A stretch of DNA of 64,000 nt from CAIKMD01 sp035552195 (GCA_035552195.1 DASZLU010000145.1:9181-73180), one strand, 5' to 3'; positions 16,537-27,751 are shown, counted from the stretch's first letter. The notes: generated from the sequence alone by a model not told the origin. Numbers and translations: made by a program.

Positions 16537-17027
16537 AACGGGATTTCGTCGTCGAGGTCTTGCGTCGCCGGCGCGCGGCCACCGCCGCCACGGCTCATGC
16601 CGCCACCCGACGATGCGCGCGGCGCCGGCGCCATGTCGTCATCCGGACCGCCGCCGAAGCCCTCGCCACCGCCGCCACGGCCGTCGAGCATCGTAAGCTG
16701 GCCATTGAAGCGACCGAGCACGATTTCGGTGGTGTAGCGCTCCTGGCCTTCCTTGTCGGTCCATTTGCGGGTTTGCAACTGACCCTCGATGTAGAGCTTG
16801 GCGCCCTTCTTCACATATTTCTCGATGACTTCGACGAGCCGGTCATTGAACACGGCGACGCGATGCCACTCGGTCTTTTCCTTCCGCTCGCCCGAAGCGC
16901 GGTCGCGCCACGTCTCCGACGTCGCGAGCGAGAGATTGGCGATGCGCGTTCCGTCTTGGGTCGAGCGGATTTCCGGGTCGCGCCCGATATTGCCGACGAG
17001 AATGACTTTGTTGACGCTGCCGGCCAT
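16533..17027 (-). CDS. ssb: Single-stranded DNA-binding protein
   Basis: A 164-residue SSB. The OB fold spans residues 1-110 (MAGSVNKVILVGNIGRDPEIR, TEWHRVAVFNDRLVEVIEKYVKKG, KLYIEGQLQTRKW). A glycine-rich flexible linker follows, and the acidic tip DLDDEIPF is the docking peptide for replication and repair partners. It coats single-stranded DNA during replication, recombination and repair. A GAAC-N7-GAAC SOS box lies 72 bases upstream of the start, so part of its transcription is probably LexA-controlled, as described for other alphaproteobacterial ssb/uvrA promoters. GGAGGC precedes ATG 17027. Confidence 0.97.
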   Translation of the reverse strand: MAGSVNKVILVGNIGRDPEIRSTQDGTRIANLSLATSETWRDRASGERKEKTEWHRVAVFNDRLVEVIEKYVKKGAKLYIEGQLQTRKWTDKEGQERYTTEIVLGRFNGQLTMLDGRGGGGEGFGGGPDDDMAPAPRASSGGGMSRGGGGRAPATQDLDDEIPF

Positions 17028-17098
17028 ACGAATTGCCTCCTTGGACCCCGGAAGTGTTTCTCGATGCTGTTTAGCGGCTTGACGTTTTTTTCAATATA

Positions 17099-17113
17099 GA
17101 ACAAATTGCGAAC
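17099..17113. promoter_or_regulatory. LexA (SOS) box, alphaproteobacterial type
   Basis: GAAC (17099-17102), seven bases, GAAC (17110-17113) exactly matches the alphaproteobacterial LexA operator GAAC-N7-GAAC, the complement of GTTC-N7-GTTC. It sits in the 122-base divergent promoter between ssb and the AAA+ ATPase gene, 36 bases before the ATPase ATG. A TATAGA/TATATT -10-like sequence overlaps or adjoins it. uvrA, normally next to this box, starts about 1.75 kb away. Confidence 0.85.
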
Positions 17114-17149
17114 AATGCCAAGAGCCGCGCTAAGGGGGCAGCGTAGCAC

Positions 17150-18793
17150 ATGTGGTTCAAGGTGGAGGATACGCGTTCGTCGACGGGACAGCGTTATGTT
17201 GTCCGCTGCACCTCGGAAATGGGTGGCAAGACCGTCGTCGAAGAACGGCCTGTGCAGGGCGCCCCAGCGGCGCGAAAAGCGGCCGAGGTACTCGCATCGG
17301 CCATGAATGTCACCGCAACCGTCTACGGTAAGGATAAGGACGGCGAGTTTGTTTATGGCGTTTACGAGCTCGCCGAGGGCGCCGCTGAAGCCACGAACGC
17401 GCTGATCAAGAAACTTTTCGCCGAATCTGCGGCTGCGTCTTTATCGCTCAAAGACCAGCTGCTCGCCGATATACCGACGGAAACCATCAAAGGCTTCGCG
17501 GCACTAGCTGCCTCTCTCGGCTACATCGTTGCTCAACACAAGAACATCAGGCGCACCACCGATCCACAGATCACTTATTCAACACTCTTCCGTGTCTTTT
17601 GCGGTGGCGACAATCCGAGCACCTATTCCCTCCCCGTCGACGATGCCACTCTTGCTCTTCTTGGACAAAAGCTTAGCGGCATGCCGGGTTGGATGTGGTT
17701 GAGCGATCTCTCAGGTCCAGGCTTGGCGGAGCACCAATACGTGATGCCGCGCGCCACACCCAATAAGGTCACCCTTAACATCGATGGCGAACTGCAGGTC
17801 GTTCGGCCGCGCACCGTGTTTCGCGGCACGTTGCCGGAGACGGGGTCGCAGTTCATGGTCGTCGCACAAAGGGGAAATCGCGCTCCATATACGATCGACA
17901 GCGTTGGTCTGATCTATCGCGAGGAAGACGAAGCGGCCGTCATTGCCCTGATCACGCGCCTCTTGCGGGAGGCCAATCCTTTCAAAAACAGAATTGTTCT
18001 GGTCAATCGCGATCTGCGAACCGTGCGCTCGCGAATGTCTGCGCGTTCTTGGGCCGATATTGTTCCACACGAACAAGCAAAGGCAGAACTCGATTTCATC
18101 GCGGCGTCGGTTCGCGACCGGGAAATGCTGAAAGCTGAAGGGCTCACCATCCGGCGCGGTTTGCTGCTCTCAGGCCCACCGGGTGATGGAAAATCGAGTG
18201 CGATCGAATGCTTCGTGAATGAGATCGCCGGAGAAGCGACGATCATTATTGTCGAGGCCGTCGATCATTTGCGCGCGATTTATCACCTGGCCCAAATTCT
18301 CGCGCCCACTGTCGTTATTCTCGAGGATTTGGACCTGATCACAAAGAATCGCCAGAGTTTGTACCCCTCGATAGGAAAAGACGATGTGACTGGCGAGCTC
18401 CTGCAGGTTCTTTCTGGGGGATCGGCCTATAGCGATGTCGTCACGATCGCGACAACCAATCATCCGGAAGCCATTGACGATGCTCTAACAAAGCGTGCCG
18501 GGCGCTTCGATGCGCATGTGCGGATGGGCTACCCGAGCGCGGCCGATCGCCAGCTCATTCTCGATCTTTATCTCGACCGCTTCGGCGTCGCCGACGAACT
18601 GACGCGGCGGCGGGTTCAGCAAGCGCTGGACCGTGACCTCGGGAAGCTGAACCTCGTTCCGGCCCATATCGAGGAATTCGTCAAAGCCGGGGTAAAACGC
18701 GCCCGTTTGGCGCGCCGGATTCCGGAATTCTCGGATTTCGAGCCGGGAATCGAATCGACTAGGTCGATCGCGACGGCAAAACCGGCCGTGTAG
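17150..18793 (+). CDS. AAA+ ATPase with a novel N-terminal region
   Basis: A 547-residue protein. The first 300 residues are unfamiliar, with two beta-rich patches (KVEDTRSSTGQRYVVRCTSEM; KVTLNIDGELQVVRPRTVFRG). The C-terminal AAA+ module has Walker A GPPGDGKSS (342-350; Asp where Thr is usual), Walker B VVILEDLDLI (E392-D393 as the catalytic pair), sensor ATTNHPEAIDDAL and arginine fingers KRAGRFD (R449/R452), closest in style to the Cdc48/proteasomal/BCS1 clade of remodelling ATPases. It interrupts the ssb-uvrA neighbourhood and lies immediately beside the SOS box; uvrA follows by 69 bases with no promoter visible. Codon use looks less GC-rich than in neighbours, consistent with transfer. 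Cellular role unknown. Confidence 0.8.
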   Translation: MWFKVEDTRSSTGQRYVVRCTSEMGGKTVVEERPVQGAPAARKAAEVLASAMNVTATVYGKDKDGEFVYGVYELAEGAAEATNALIKKLFAESAAASLSLKDQLLADIPTETIKGFAALAASLGYIVAQHKNIRRTTDPQITYSTLFRVFCGGDNPSTYSLPVDDATLALLGQKLSGMPGWMWLSDLSGPGLAEHQYVMPRATPNKVTLNIDGELQVVRPRTVFRGTLPETGSQFMVVAQRGNRAPYTIDSVGLIYREEDEAAVIALITRLLREANPFKNRIVLVNRDLRTVRSRMSARSWADIVPHEQAKAELDFIAASVRDREMLKAEGLTIRRGLLLSGPPGDGKSSAIECFVNEIAGEATIIIVEAVDHLRAIYHLAQILAPTVVILEDLDLITKNRQSLYPSIGKDDVTGELLQVLSGGSAYSDVVTIATTNHPEAIDDALTKRAGRFDAHVRMGYPSAADRQLILDLYLDRFGVADELTRRRVQQALDRDLGKLNLVPAHIEEFVKAGVKRARLARRIPEFSDFEPGIESTRSIATAKPAV

Positions 18794-18862
18794 GGTTTAA
18801 GCCGCTTTGCCGCGGCCCACGCCACGTTGCCAACCCGCTGGAGCGTCCCTATTTTCTCGCAC

Positions 18863-21718
<2,856 letters not shown>

Positions 21719-21839
21719 AAGCGAGCGCCACGGCGGTCGGCGCCCCGATCAGGGTGTTTCACCTTACTCGATGGCGAGGCCTGTGGTGCGCCCATTTGTT
21801 GGCCTGCCCTCCCGCGTGAGATTGGCTATAACCTCCGCC

Positions 21840-23204
21840 ATGAGCGGAAATGATCGCGGCAACCCCATCCACGTGATCGGCGGCGGGCTCGCCGGCAGCG
21901 AAGCCGCGTGGCAGGCGGCCCGCCGGGGCGCGCGCGTCATGCTGCATGAGATGCGGCCGGTGCGCAGTACCGATGCGCATCGCACCGATAAATTCGCCGA
22001 GCTCGTCTGTTCCAATTCGCTGCGCTCGGACGACGCCGAGAACAATGCCGTCGGCTTGCTACACGAAGAGATGCGGCGCTGCGACAGCCTTATCATGCGC
22101 GCCGCCGATGCAAGCCGGTTGCCGGCGGGCGGCGCCCTCGCCGTCGATCGCGATGGGTTCTCGGACCGCATCCAAACGGCCATTGAGGCCGAACCTCTGA
22201 TCGAAATCCGCCGCGAAGTCATCGATACCCTGCCGCCCGCCGATTGGGGCAGCACCGTCATCGCCACCGGTCCCCTCACCGCGCCGACGCTGGCCAACTC
22301 CATCGCCGCCGAGACTGGCGAACAATCCCTGGCCTTTTTCGATGCCATCGCGCCGATCATCTATGCCGACAGCATCGATCCGACGAAGACCTGGCGGCAA
22401 TCGCGTTACGATAAGGGCGACGGTGCCGACTACATCAATTGCGGATTCGACAAGGCGCAATACGAGGAATTCGTCGCGACCTTGCTGGCTGCCGATGCGG
22501 TCGCTTTCCACGAATGGGAAGCGAACACGCCCTATTTCAACGGCTGCCTCCCAATCGAGGTGATGGCCGCGCGCGGCGCCGACACGCTGCGCTGGGGACC
22601 GATGAAGCCGGTGGGTCTCACCAACCCCGCGACGGGGCGGCGCGCCTGGGCGGTGGTGCAGCTGCGCCAGGACAACGCGCTGGGCACGCTCTACAACATC
22701 GTCGGCTTCCAGACGAAGTTGCGGCACGCCGAGCAAGTGCGCGTGTTCCGCACCATTCCCGGCCTCGAGCACTCCGAGTTCGCGCGGCTCGGCGGCCTTC
22801 ATCGCAACACTTTCATCAACAGCCCGAAATTGCTCGATCACAGCCTGCGCCTCAAATCGCGGCCGAAAATCCGTTTCGCCGGCCAGATCACCGGCGTTGA
22901 AGGCTATATCGAGAGCGCGGCGATCGGTCTGCTCGCCGGACGTTTCGCCGCCGCCGAGCGGCAAGGCGAGATGCTCGCTCCGCCACCGCCGACGACCGCG
23001 CTCGGTGCGCTGGTGGCACATATCACGGGCGGCGCCGATGCCGTCAGCTTCCAGCCGATGAATGTGAATTTCGGTCTCTTCCCTGATCTACCCGCCGGGG
23101 TCATCACCCGCAGCAATCGCGGCGAGAAGAAACCGCTGATGGCAAAACGTGCCCTCGCCGATCTCGGCAACTGGCTCGAGCCAGCCGAAGCGGCGGCGGA
23201 GTAG
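21840..23204 (+). CDS. trmFO: Methylenetetrahydrofolate-tRNA-(uracil-54-C5)-methyltransferase
   Basis: A 454-residue FAD-dependent enzyme that methylates U54 of the tRNA T-loop using 5,10-methylenetetrahydrofolate. The N-terminal dinucleotide motif is HVIGGGLAGSEAAWQAA, followed by the family signatures LHEMRP, ELVCSNSLRSD, GGALAVDRDGFS, the substrate region FNGCLPIEVMAARG, and C-terminal NVNFGLFPDLP. ATG 21840 begins MSGNDRGNPIHVIGGG; the open frame extends upstream, but that extension has no FAD-domain similarity. The ribosome binding site is weak. The following glycosyltransferase gene begins six bases after the stop. Confidence 0.94.
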   Translation: MSGNDRGNPIHVIGGGLAGSEAAWQAARRGARVMLHEMRPVRSTDAHRTDKFAELVCSNSLRSDDAENNAVGLLHEEMRRCDSLIMRAADASRLPAGGALAVDRDGFSDRIQTAIEAEPLIEIRREVIDTLPPADWGSTVIATGPLTAPTLANSIAAETGEQSLAFFDAIAPIIYADSIDPTKTWRQSRYDKGDGADYINCGFDKAQYEEFVATLLAADAVAFHEWEANTPYFNGCLPIEVMAARGADTLRWGPMKPVGLTNPATGRRAWAVVQLRQDNALGTLYNIVGFQTKLRHAEQVRVFRTIPGLEHSEFARLGGLHRNTFINSPKLLDHSLRLKSRPKIRFAGQITGVEGYIESAAIGLLAGRFAAAERQGEMLAPPPPTTALGALVAHITGGADAVSFQPMNVNFGLFPDLPAGVITRSNRGEKKPLMAKRALADLGNWLEPAEAAAE

Positions 23205-23210
23205 CAGCGC

Positions 23211-25289
23211 ATGACGCAATCCGCGCTCGATGCTCTCTTCGAGCGGGCCGCGGATGCCAATCGCCACGGCGATCTCGCCGGTGCCGAGAAACTGTGCCGC
23301 GAGATCATCGCCGCGGACCCCCATCATCTACGCGCACTCTTCGCGCTGGCGACCATCGCCTACGATCGCGGCGATTACGCCGCTGCCGAAACCTATGCCG
23401 TGCGTTTGGCCGTCATCAATCCACGCATCGCGGAAGTTCAGAATTTGCACGGCATGGCGCAAGCGGCGCTCGGGCACCTGAACGATGCCGCCGCCAGCTT
23501 CGCGGCTGCAGCCGCGCTCATGCCTGACCCGACCGGAGCGCTCTACAACCGCGGCAACATTCTTTTCACGCTGGGCCGCTTCGAAGACGCGCTGAGCAGC
23601 TACGACGCCGCCCTCGCTCGAGCACCCGACGATACGATCATCGTCAACAACCGCGGCAACACGTTGCGCGCGCTGAACCACGCCTCTGCGGCGCTTGCCG
23701 CCTACGATCGAGCCATCGCGCTCGACCCGTCCTTTGCCGGCGCGCACAACAATCGCGGCATCGCCTTGCAGATGCTCGGCCGGTTCGATGAGGCGTTGGC
23801 GAGCTTCGATCGCGCGATCGGGCTCGATCCGAACGACGCCGAGGCACGGTACAATCGCGGTGTCGCGCTGGCCGGCATGAAGCGGTTCGAAGACGCGTTG
23901 GCCAGTCACGAGGCTGCGCTGAGATTGCAACCCGCCCATGCCGATGCCGCCGGCGCCGCTTTCGGCCTCGCCGCCATCCTCTGCGATTGGCAGGATTGGG
24001 AAAAGCGGGCCAGCGACATCGTGGCGCGTATCCGAGACGGCAAGGCCATCGCGCCGCTGATCGTCCTTGGCTTCAACGATGACCCAGCGCTCCAGGCGCT
24101 AGCCGCTCGCAACGCCATCAAAACGCTCGGCACAGTGGTCGCGGAGCCCTTGCCAGTCTATCCAGCGCATCGACGCATCCGCCTCGCCTATCTCTCCGCC
24201 GATTTTCGCAATCATGTCGTCGGTCACACGCTGGTGGATCTGTTCGAACGCCTCGATCGCCAGCGCTTCGAGCTCTGGGGCATATCGCTGGCACCGGCCC
24301 CCGACAGCGCGATCCGGCGGCGGCTGATCGTCGGGTTCGATCATTTCATCGACGCCGCTTCTCTATCCGATCGCGCGACGGCGACGCTGCTCCGTGAGCA
24401 GGAGATCGACATTGCCATCGATCTCATGGGCCACACCGAGAATACGCGGCTGGGCGTGTTCGCATTTCGCGCAGCACCGCTTCAGGTCAATCAATTCGGC
24501 TATCCCGGCACGGACGGCGCGGATTTCATCGACTACGTCATTGGCGATCGCATCGCTACGCATGATGCCCTCGCTGGGGATTTCAATGAGCGGATCGTAA
24601 CACTGCCCGATTGCTATCTGCCGAGCGCGGCGATGCCGCCGCAGAGCGAAAGACCGGACCGTCGCGTGTTCGGGCTTCCCGACGAAGGATTTGTCTTCTG
24701 CAATTTCAATGCGCCGCAGAAGATCACGCCGGCGGTGTTCGAGATTTGGACGCGATTGCTCGCGCAGATCGATGGCAGCGTGCTGTGGCTTTATACCGGC
24801 GAAGCGTCACAGCCGAATTTGCGCCGCGCCGCGGAACAGCACGGCATTGACCCGCAGCGCCTCATCTTCGCGCCGCCGCTCGAACGCGCGTTGCATCTGG
24901 CGCGGCTCGGCGCAGCCGATCTCTTTCTCGATACGATGCCCTATGGCGCACACAACACGGCGATCGAGACGGTCTGGGCTGGCGTACCGTTGGTCACCTG
25001 CACCGGCAACAGCATGGCCGCACGGGCCGCGACCAGCGTGCTCACCGCCGCGCGATTGCCGGAATTGGCGACACCGTCCCTCGCCGCTTACGAAACGCTC
25101 GCCCTATCCCTCGCTCGGGAACCCGATCGGCTCGCGGCGTTGCGCCAAAAACTCGCCGCCTCGCGCGCCGGATCGGCACTCTTCGACCTGCCACGCTATT
25201 GCCGTCATCTCGAAACCGCTTACACGACGATGTGGCAACGCCACCGCGATGGATTGGCGCCGGCGGGCTTCGCAGTCGCCGATCAATAA
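23211..25289 (+). CDS. TPR-containing O-GlcNAc transferase-like glycosyltransferase (GT41)
   Basis: A 692-residue protein. Residues 1-250 contain about six tetratricopeptide repeats (for example NRGNILFTLGRFEDALSSYD and NNRGIALQMLGRFDEALASF). The rest is a GT41 catalytic region in two lobes: RRIRLAYLSADFRNHVVGHTL, DIAIDLMGHTENTRLGVFAFRAAPLQVNQFGYPGT, FVFCNFNAPQKITPAVFEIW, then ADLFLDTMPYGAHNTAIETVWAGVPLVTCTGNSMAARAA for nucleotide-sugar binding. Bacterial members glycosylate unknown proteins, sometimes flagellar or surface ones. It starts six bases after trmFO, and its end overlaps the convergent phytoene-synthase-like gene by seven bases. No substrate gene is nearby. Confidence 0.88.
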   Translation: MTQSALDALFERAADANRHGDLAGAEKLCREIIAADPHHLRALFALATIAYDRGDYAAAETYAVRLAVINPRIAEVQNLHGMAQAALGHLNDAAASFAAAAALMPDPTGALYNRGNILFTLGRFEDALSSYDAALARAPDDTIIVNNRGNTLRALNHASAALAAYDRAIALDPSFAGAHNNRGIALQMLGRFDEALASFDRAIGLDPNDAEARYNRGVALAGMKRFEDALASHEAALRLQPAHADAAGAAFGLAAILCDWQDWEKRASDIVARIRDGKAIAPLIVLGFNDDPALQALAARNAIKTLGTVVAEPLPVYPAHRRIRLAYLSADFRNHVVGHTLVDLFERLDRQRFELWGISLAPAPDSAIRRRLIVGFDHFIDAASLSDRATATLLREQEIDIAIDLMGHTENTRLGVFAFRAAPLQVNQFGYPGTDGADFIDYVIGDRIATHDALAGDFNERIVTLPDCYLPSAAMPPQSERPDRRVFGLPDEGFVFCNFNAPQKITPAVFEIWTRLLAQIDGSVLWLYTGEASQPNLRRAAEQHGIDPQRLIFAPPLERALHLARLGAADLFLDTMPYGAHNTAIETVWAGVPLVTCTGNSMAARAATSVLTAARLPELATPSLAAYETLALSLAREPDRLAALRQKLAASRAGSALFDLPRYCRHLETAYTTMWQRHRDGLAPAGFAVADQ

Positions 25290-26125
25290 ACGCCTCGCCA
25301 CGCCGCCCAGGAAAGCCGCAGGCTTTGCATCGTGTCTTCGCGCGCGAGCCGGGGATCGAAGAAATCATGGCCGATCGCGTCGAGTTGCTTAAGCCGGCGC
25401 TCGGCCAACGTGGCATGGAGCAAAACCGGCAACGCCGCACGCGGGATGGACGCGCGCTCGCGCCGGGCCGCGTCGAGATGCTGTCGTGCCCGCGCCGCGA
25501 TATCGCGCGCGGTCGCCGCCAGCGCCGGCGAGGGCTTCAGCGCGAAGAGACTCCCCTCGAGATCGACGCCATGCCCGTCCGTGAGGTCTGCCGGCAGGTA
25601 AGACCGACGAAATTGTGCATGAAACGGCGCCGCGGCCAGCAAACCGGCGAGCGCGTAAGCGGTCCCGGCGGCCCGCGCCGCCTCCGCGGCGCGGGCGTCT
25701 CCAATACCCAGCACCTCGAGCGCAAGCAGGTTGAGCGCGCCGGACGTTCTGTCCACGTACTCTTCGAGCGCCGCCATGGATTGCGGCGGCGCATCTTCCA
25801 TGTCGTGCGCACGCGCATCGAGCAGCGTCGTGAAATGGGCTTTCGAGAGACGGTGCGTGACAATCGCCGCGGCGAGTGGCGTCGCCACCTCGTGCCGGCG
25901 CGGTTGCTTGCCCGCATAGATCTCGTCGAGCGCATCACGCCACCATTGCAGGCGTATCAGCCCCAGCATGGGTTCGCGCACGTATTCGCGGATGCGCGCG
26001 ACCTCGTAGTTGAAGGCATAAAGCGCGAACAATGCGTCGCGGCGATCCGCCGGCGCGAAAAGAGCGGTCTGATACCGGTCGCGATCGTGGCCGCGCAGCG
26101 CCCTCGCCAGCGTGGGATCGCTCAT
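25283..26125 (-). CDS. Squalene/phytoene synthase-like protein (NDUFAF6-type)
   Basis: A 280-residue all-helical protein of the trans-isoprenyl diphosphate synthase fold. It begins MSDPTLARALRGHDRDRYQTALFAPADRR and shows RLQWWRDALDEIYAG and EYVDRTSGALNLLALEVLG where true synthases have two DxxxD magnesium sites; the aspartates are only partly kept. This pattern fits the stand-alone alphaproteobacterial relatives of mitochondrial NDUFAF6, linked to complex I assembly, better than a carotenoid or hopanoid enzyme, and no terpene genes are nearby. The frame is open further upstream, but that part overlaps the CWC gene; ATG 26125 overlaps its stop as ATGA, giving translational coupling. Confidence 0.72.
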   Translation of the reverse strand: MSDPTLARALRGHDRDRYQTALFAPADRRDALFALYAFNYEVARIREYVREPMLGLIRLQWWRDALDEIYAGKQPRRHEVATPLAAAIVTHRLSKAHFTTLLDARAHDMEDAPPQSMAALEEYVDRTSGALNLLALEVLGIGDARAAEAARAAGTAYALAGLLAAAPFHAQFRRSYLPADLTDGHGVDLEGSLFALKPSPALAATARDIAARARQHLDAARRERASIPRAALPVLLHATLAERRLKQLDAIGHDFFDPRLAREDTMQSLRLSWAAWRGVY

Positions 26126-26322
26126 GAGGGCGACGGCGTCCCAGGCTTCGAGCCGCCTGCCATGGCGGTGCGCGCTTGCGCCAAACAGTCCGGGCAAAGG
26201 CAGGTTGCGCCGGAAGCGGGCATCGGCAGATAGGGCGGCGCCTTGCACCAGCAATCGCCTGTAGGATCGCAGGCAAAGCTCGCGTCGCACTTCGAACATC
26301 GAATTTTTGTGCCCGCGCTCAT
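26122..26322 (-). CDS. Cysteine-rich CWC-family protein
   Basis: A 66-residue protein, MSAGTKIRCSKCDASF..., with eight cysteines in the arrangement C9-x2-C12, C18, C24-W-C26, C41-x-C43-x2-C46, typical of the small CWC zinc-binding family. The C-terminal 20 residues are proline/serine-rich. It probably binds one or two zinc ions; the role is unknown. ATG 26322 was chosen because the cysteine core follows directly. It is divergent from sodB and coupled by a 4-base overlap to the phytoene-synthase-like gene. Confidence 0.75.
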   Translation of the reverse strand: MSAGTKIRCSKCDASFACDPTGDCWCKAPPYLPMPASGATCLCPDCLAQARTAMAGGSKPGTPSPS

Positions 26323-26431
26323 GGCATCCGCCTCAAATTGCCGCCGAGTCTCCGTGAAGCTATCTTCTACCCCGTCGGCACCACGCGGGTGCCGTCTTCC
26401 TTTCAGTAACAACCGGTGGAAAGAGATAAAG

Positions 26432-27031
26432 ATGGCATTTGAACTCCCCCCGCTTCCCTATCCGAAGAACGCGTTGGAGCCGCATACCTCGGCCAAGACG
26501 CTCGAGTTTCATCACGATAAGCACCATGCGGCTTACGTGACCAACCTGAACAACCTCGTCAAGGACTCGCCGATGGCGTCGCAGTCCTTGGAGGATATCA
26601 TCAAGGCGACAGCAAAAGACGAGTCGAAAGTCGGCGTCTTCAACAATGCCGCCCAGGTCTGGAATCACACCTTCTTCTGGAACTGCATGAAGCCGAATGG
26701 CGGCGGTCAGCCCTCGGGCGATGTCGCTTCCGCGATCACCTCGTCGTTCGGCAGCTACGACAAGTTCAAGGAAGAATTCAAGGCGGCCTGCGTCGGACAA
26801 TTCGGCAGCGGCTGGGGTTGGCTGGTCGCCGACGGCGGCAAGGTCAAGATCACCAAGACTCCGAACGCCGTTAACCCCTTGTCGCAAGGGCAAAACGCGC
26901 TTCTGACCTGCGACGTCTGGGAGCACGCTTATTACCTCGACTACCAGAATCGGCGTCCGGACTTCGTCGAGACCTTCTTGACCCATCTGGTCAATTGGGA
27001 TTTTGTCGCGGCGAATCTCAAAGCACGATAA
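26432..27031 (+). CDS. sodB: Superoxide dismutase (Fe type)
   Basis: A 199-residue cytosolic dismutase converting superoxide to oxygen and hydrogen peroxide. Metal-ligand contexts are all present: H27 in LEFHHDKHHAAYV, NAAQVWNHTFFWNCM, and DVWEHAYYLDYQNRR. FNNAAQVWNHTFFW and GSGWGWLV favour iron over manganese. The longer open frame upstream overlaps the CWC gene on the other strand; ATG 26432 with GGAAAGAG upstream gives the standard start MAFELPPLPY. A strong GC-rich hairpin follows at 27042, then a small membrane-peptide gene on the same strand. Confidence 0.96.
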   Translation: MAFELPPLPYPKNALEPHTSAKTLEFHHDKHHAAYVTNLNNLVKDSPMASQSLEDIIKATAKDESKVGVFNNAAQVWNHTFFWNCMKPNGGGQPSGDVASAITSSFGSYDKFKEEFKAACVGQFGSGWGWLVADGGKVKITKTPNAVNPLSQGQNALLTCDVWEHAYYLDYQNRRPDFVETFLTHLVNWDFVAANLKAR

Positions 27032-27041
27032 TATTGCCCGA

Positions 27042-27071
27042 TGCTGTGCGGCTCGAGGGGGCCGCACAGCA
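27042..27071 (+). terminator. 11-bp GC-rich hairpin after sodB
   Basis: TGCTGTGCGGC (27042-27052) pairs perfectly with GCCGCACAGCA (27061-27071). It lacks a U-tract (CCGCAACG follows), so it may act as an mRNA-stabilising or attenuating structure between sodB and the downstream genes rather than a full terminator. Confidence 0.55.
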
Positions 27072-27106
27072 CCGCAACGCACATTAACGATCCAGGGGGA
27101 ACGCTC

Positions 27107-27199
27107 ATGAAAAATCCATTGGATTCTTTAGGACAGACTATCGTGCTGGGCCTCGTGCTCACGGTTGTCGTGGTGTTTTTGATCCACGCAATCGCTTGA
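27107..27199 (+). CDS. 30-residue single-span membrane peptide
   Basis: ATG 27107 to TGA 27199 encodes a 30-residue peptide: a short polar start (MKNPLDSLGQ) and one hydrophobic helix (TIVLGLVLTVVVVFLIHAIA). AGGGGGA lies six bases upstream, a convincing ribosome binding site. It lies between sodB and the urate-oxidase-type membrane protein, 16 bases before the latter, which has its own AAAGGGGAA site. A small accessory subunit of that membrane protein is a reasonable guess. I know of no named family. Confidence 0.6.
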   Translation: MKNPLDSLGQTIVLGLVLTVVVVFLIHAIA

Positions 27200-27215
27200 G
27201 CGAAAGGGGAACATC

Positions 27216-27725
27216 ATGCAAGAGTTCGCCTCTTTCGACTGGTGGAACTTCTTTTTCCGTTGGTGCCATATCGCCAGCGGTGTGATGTGGATTGGTCACC
27301 TCTGGTACTTCAACTTCACCCAAACGCCGACAATGCCGAAGATCCCGGCCGAACTTCGCCCCGGCGTCGCTAAGTACATCCTACCCGAAGCGCTTTTCTG
27401 GTTCCGCTGGAGCGCGATGTTCACGATCATCTTCGGCCTGATCCTCGCCGGGATGAATAGTTATCTGCTGTCGGCGATCAAGCTCGGCATCGGCGATCAC
27501 AGCACGCATAACACCACGATCGGCATCGGCATGTGGCTGGGCACGATCATGTGGTTCAATGTCTGGTTCATCATTTGGCCGAACCAGAAGAAGAACATCG
27601 GCATCACGCCCGCGACGCCCGACGAGATCAAGGCTGCCGCGCGCACCGCGGGTCTCGCCTCGCGCGTCAACACGATGCTCTCGATCCCGATGCTCTATTG
27701 CATGGCCGGCGTTCACTTCTACTAA
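27216..27725 (+). CDS. Urate oxidase N-terminal-type membrane protein, lacking the cytochrome c domain
   Basis: A 169-residue protein matching the membrane part of PuuD-type urate hydroxylases: WWNFFFRWCHIASGVMWIGHLWYFNF, FWFRWSAMFTIIFGLILAG, IGIGMWLGTIMWFNVWFIIWPNQKKNIG and a last segment ending MLYCMAGVHFY. About four membrane helices contain several histidines suited to haem or metal binding (H18, H28, H92, H96). Full PuuD proteins are roughly 400 residues with a C-terminal cytochrome c domain; this one stops cleanly before it. No other purine-catabolism gene is nearby, so urate as substrate is doubtful. A terminator follows at 27752. Confidence 0.75.
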   Translation: MQEFASFDWWNFFFRWCHIASGVMWIGHLWYFNFTQTPTMPKIPAELRPGVAKYILPEALFWFRWSAMFTIIFGLILAGMNSYLLSAIKLGIGDHSTHNTTIGIGMWLGTIMWFNVWFIIWPNQKKNIGITPATPDEIKAAARTAGLASRVNTMLSIPMLYCMAGVHFY

Positions 27726-27751
27726 CGCTTCCGGCCGCTCGGTGATAAGCG

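Noticed and set aside
17079..17100. Promoter TTGACG...TATAGA for the AAA+ ATPase
   Set aside because: The spacing between the two elements is only about 10 bases, too short for a sigma-70 promoter.
25283..26125. Carotenoid or hopanoid biosynthesis gene
   Set aside because: The two Asp-rich motifs are incomplete and no crt, hpn or shc gene is present.
26126..26299. N-terminal extension of the squalene/phytoene-synthase-like protein
   Set aside because: It overlaps the CWC protein gene in another frame, and the CWC cysteine pattern is clearly coding there.
27216..27725. Functional urate hydroxylase PuuD
   Set aside because: The C-terminal cytochrome domain is absent and no purine-degradation gene is nearby.
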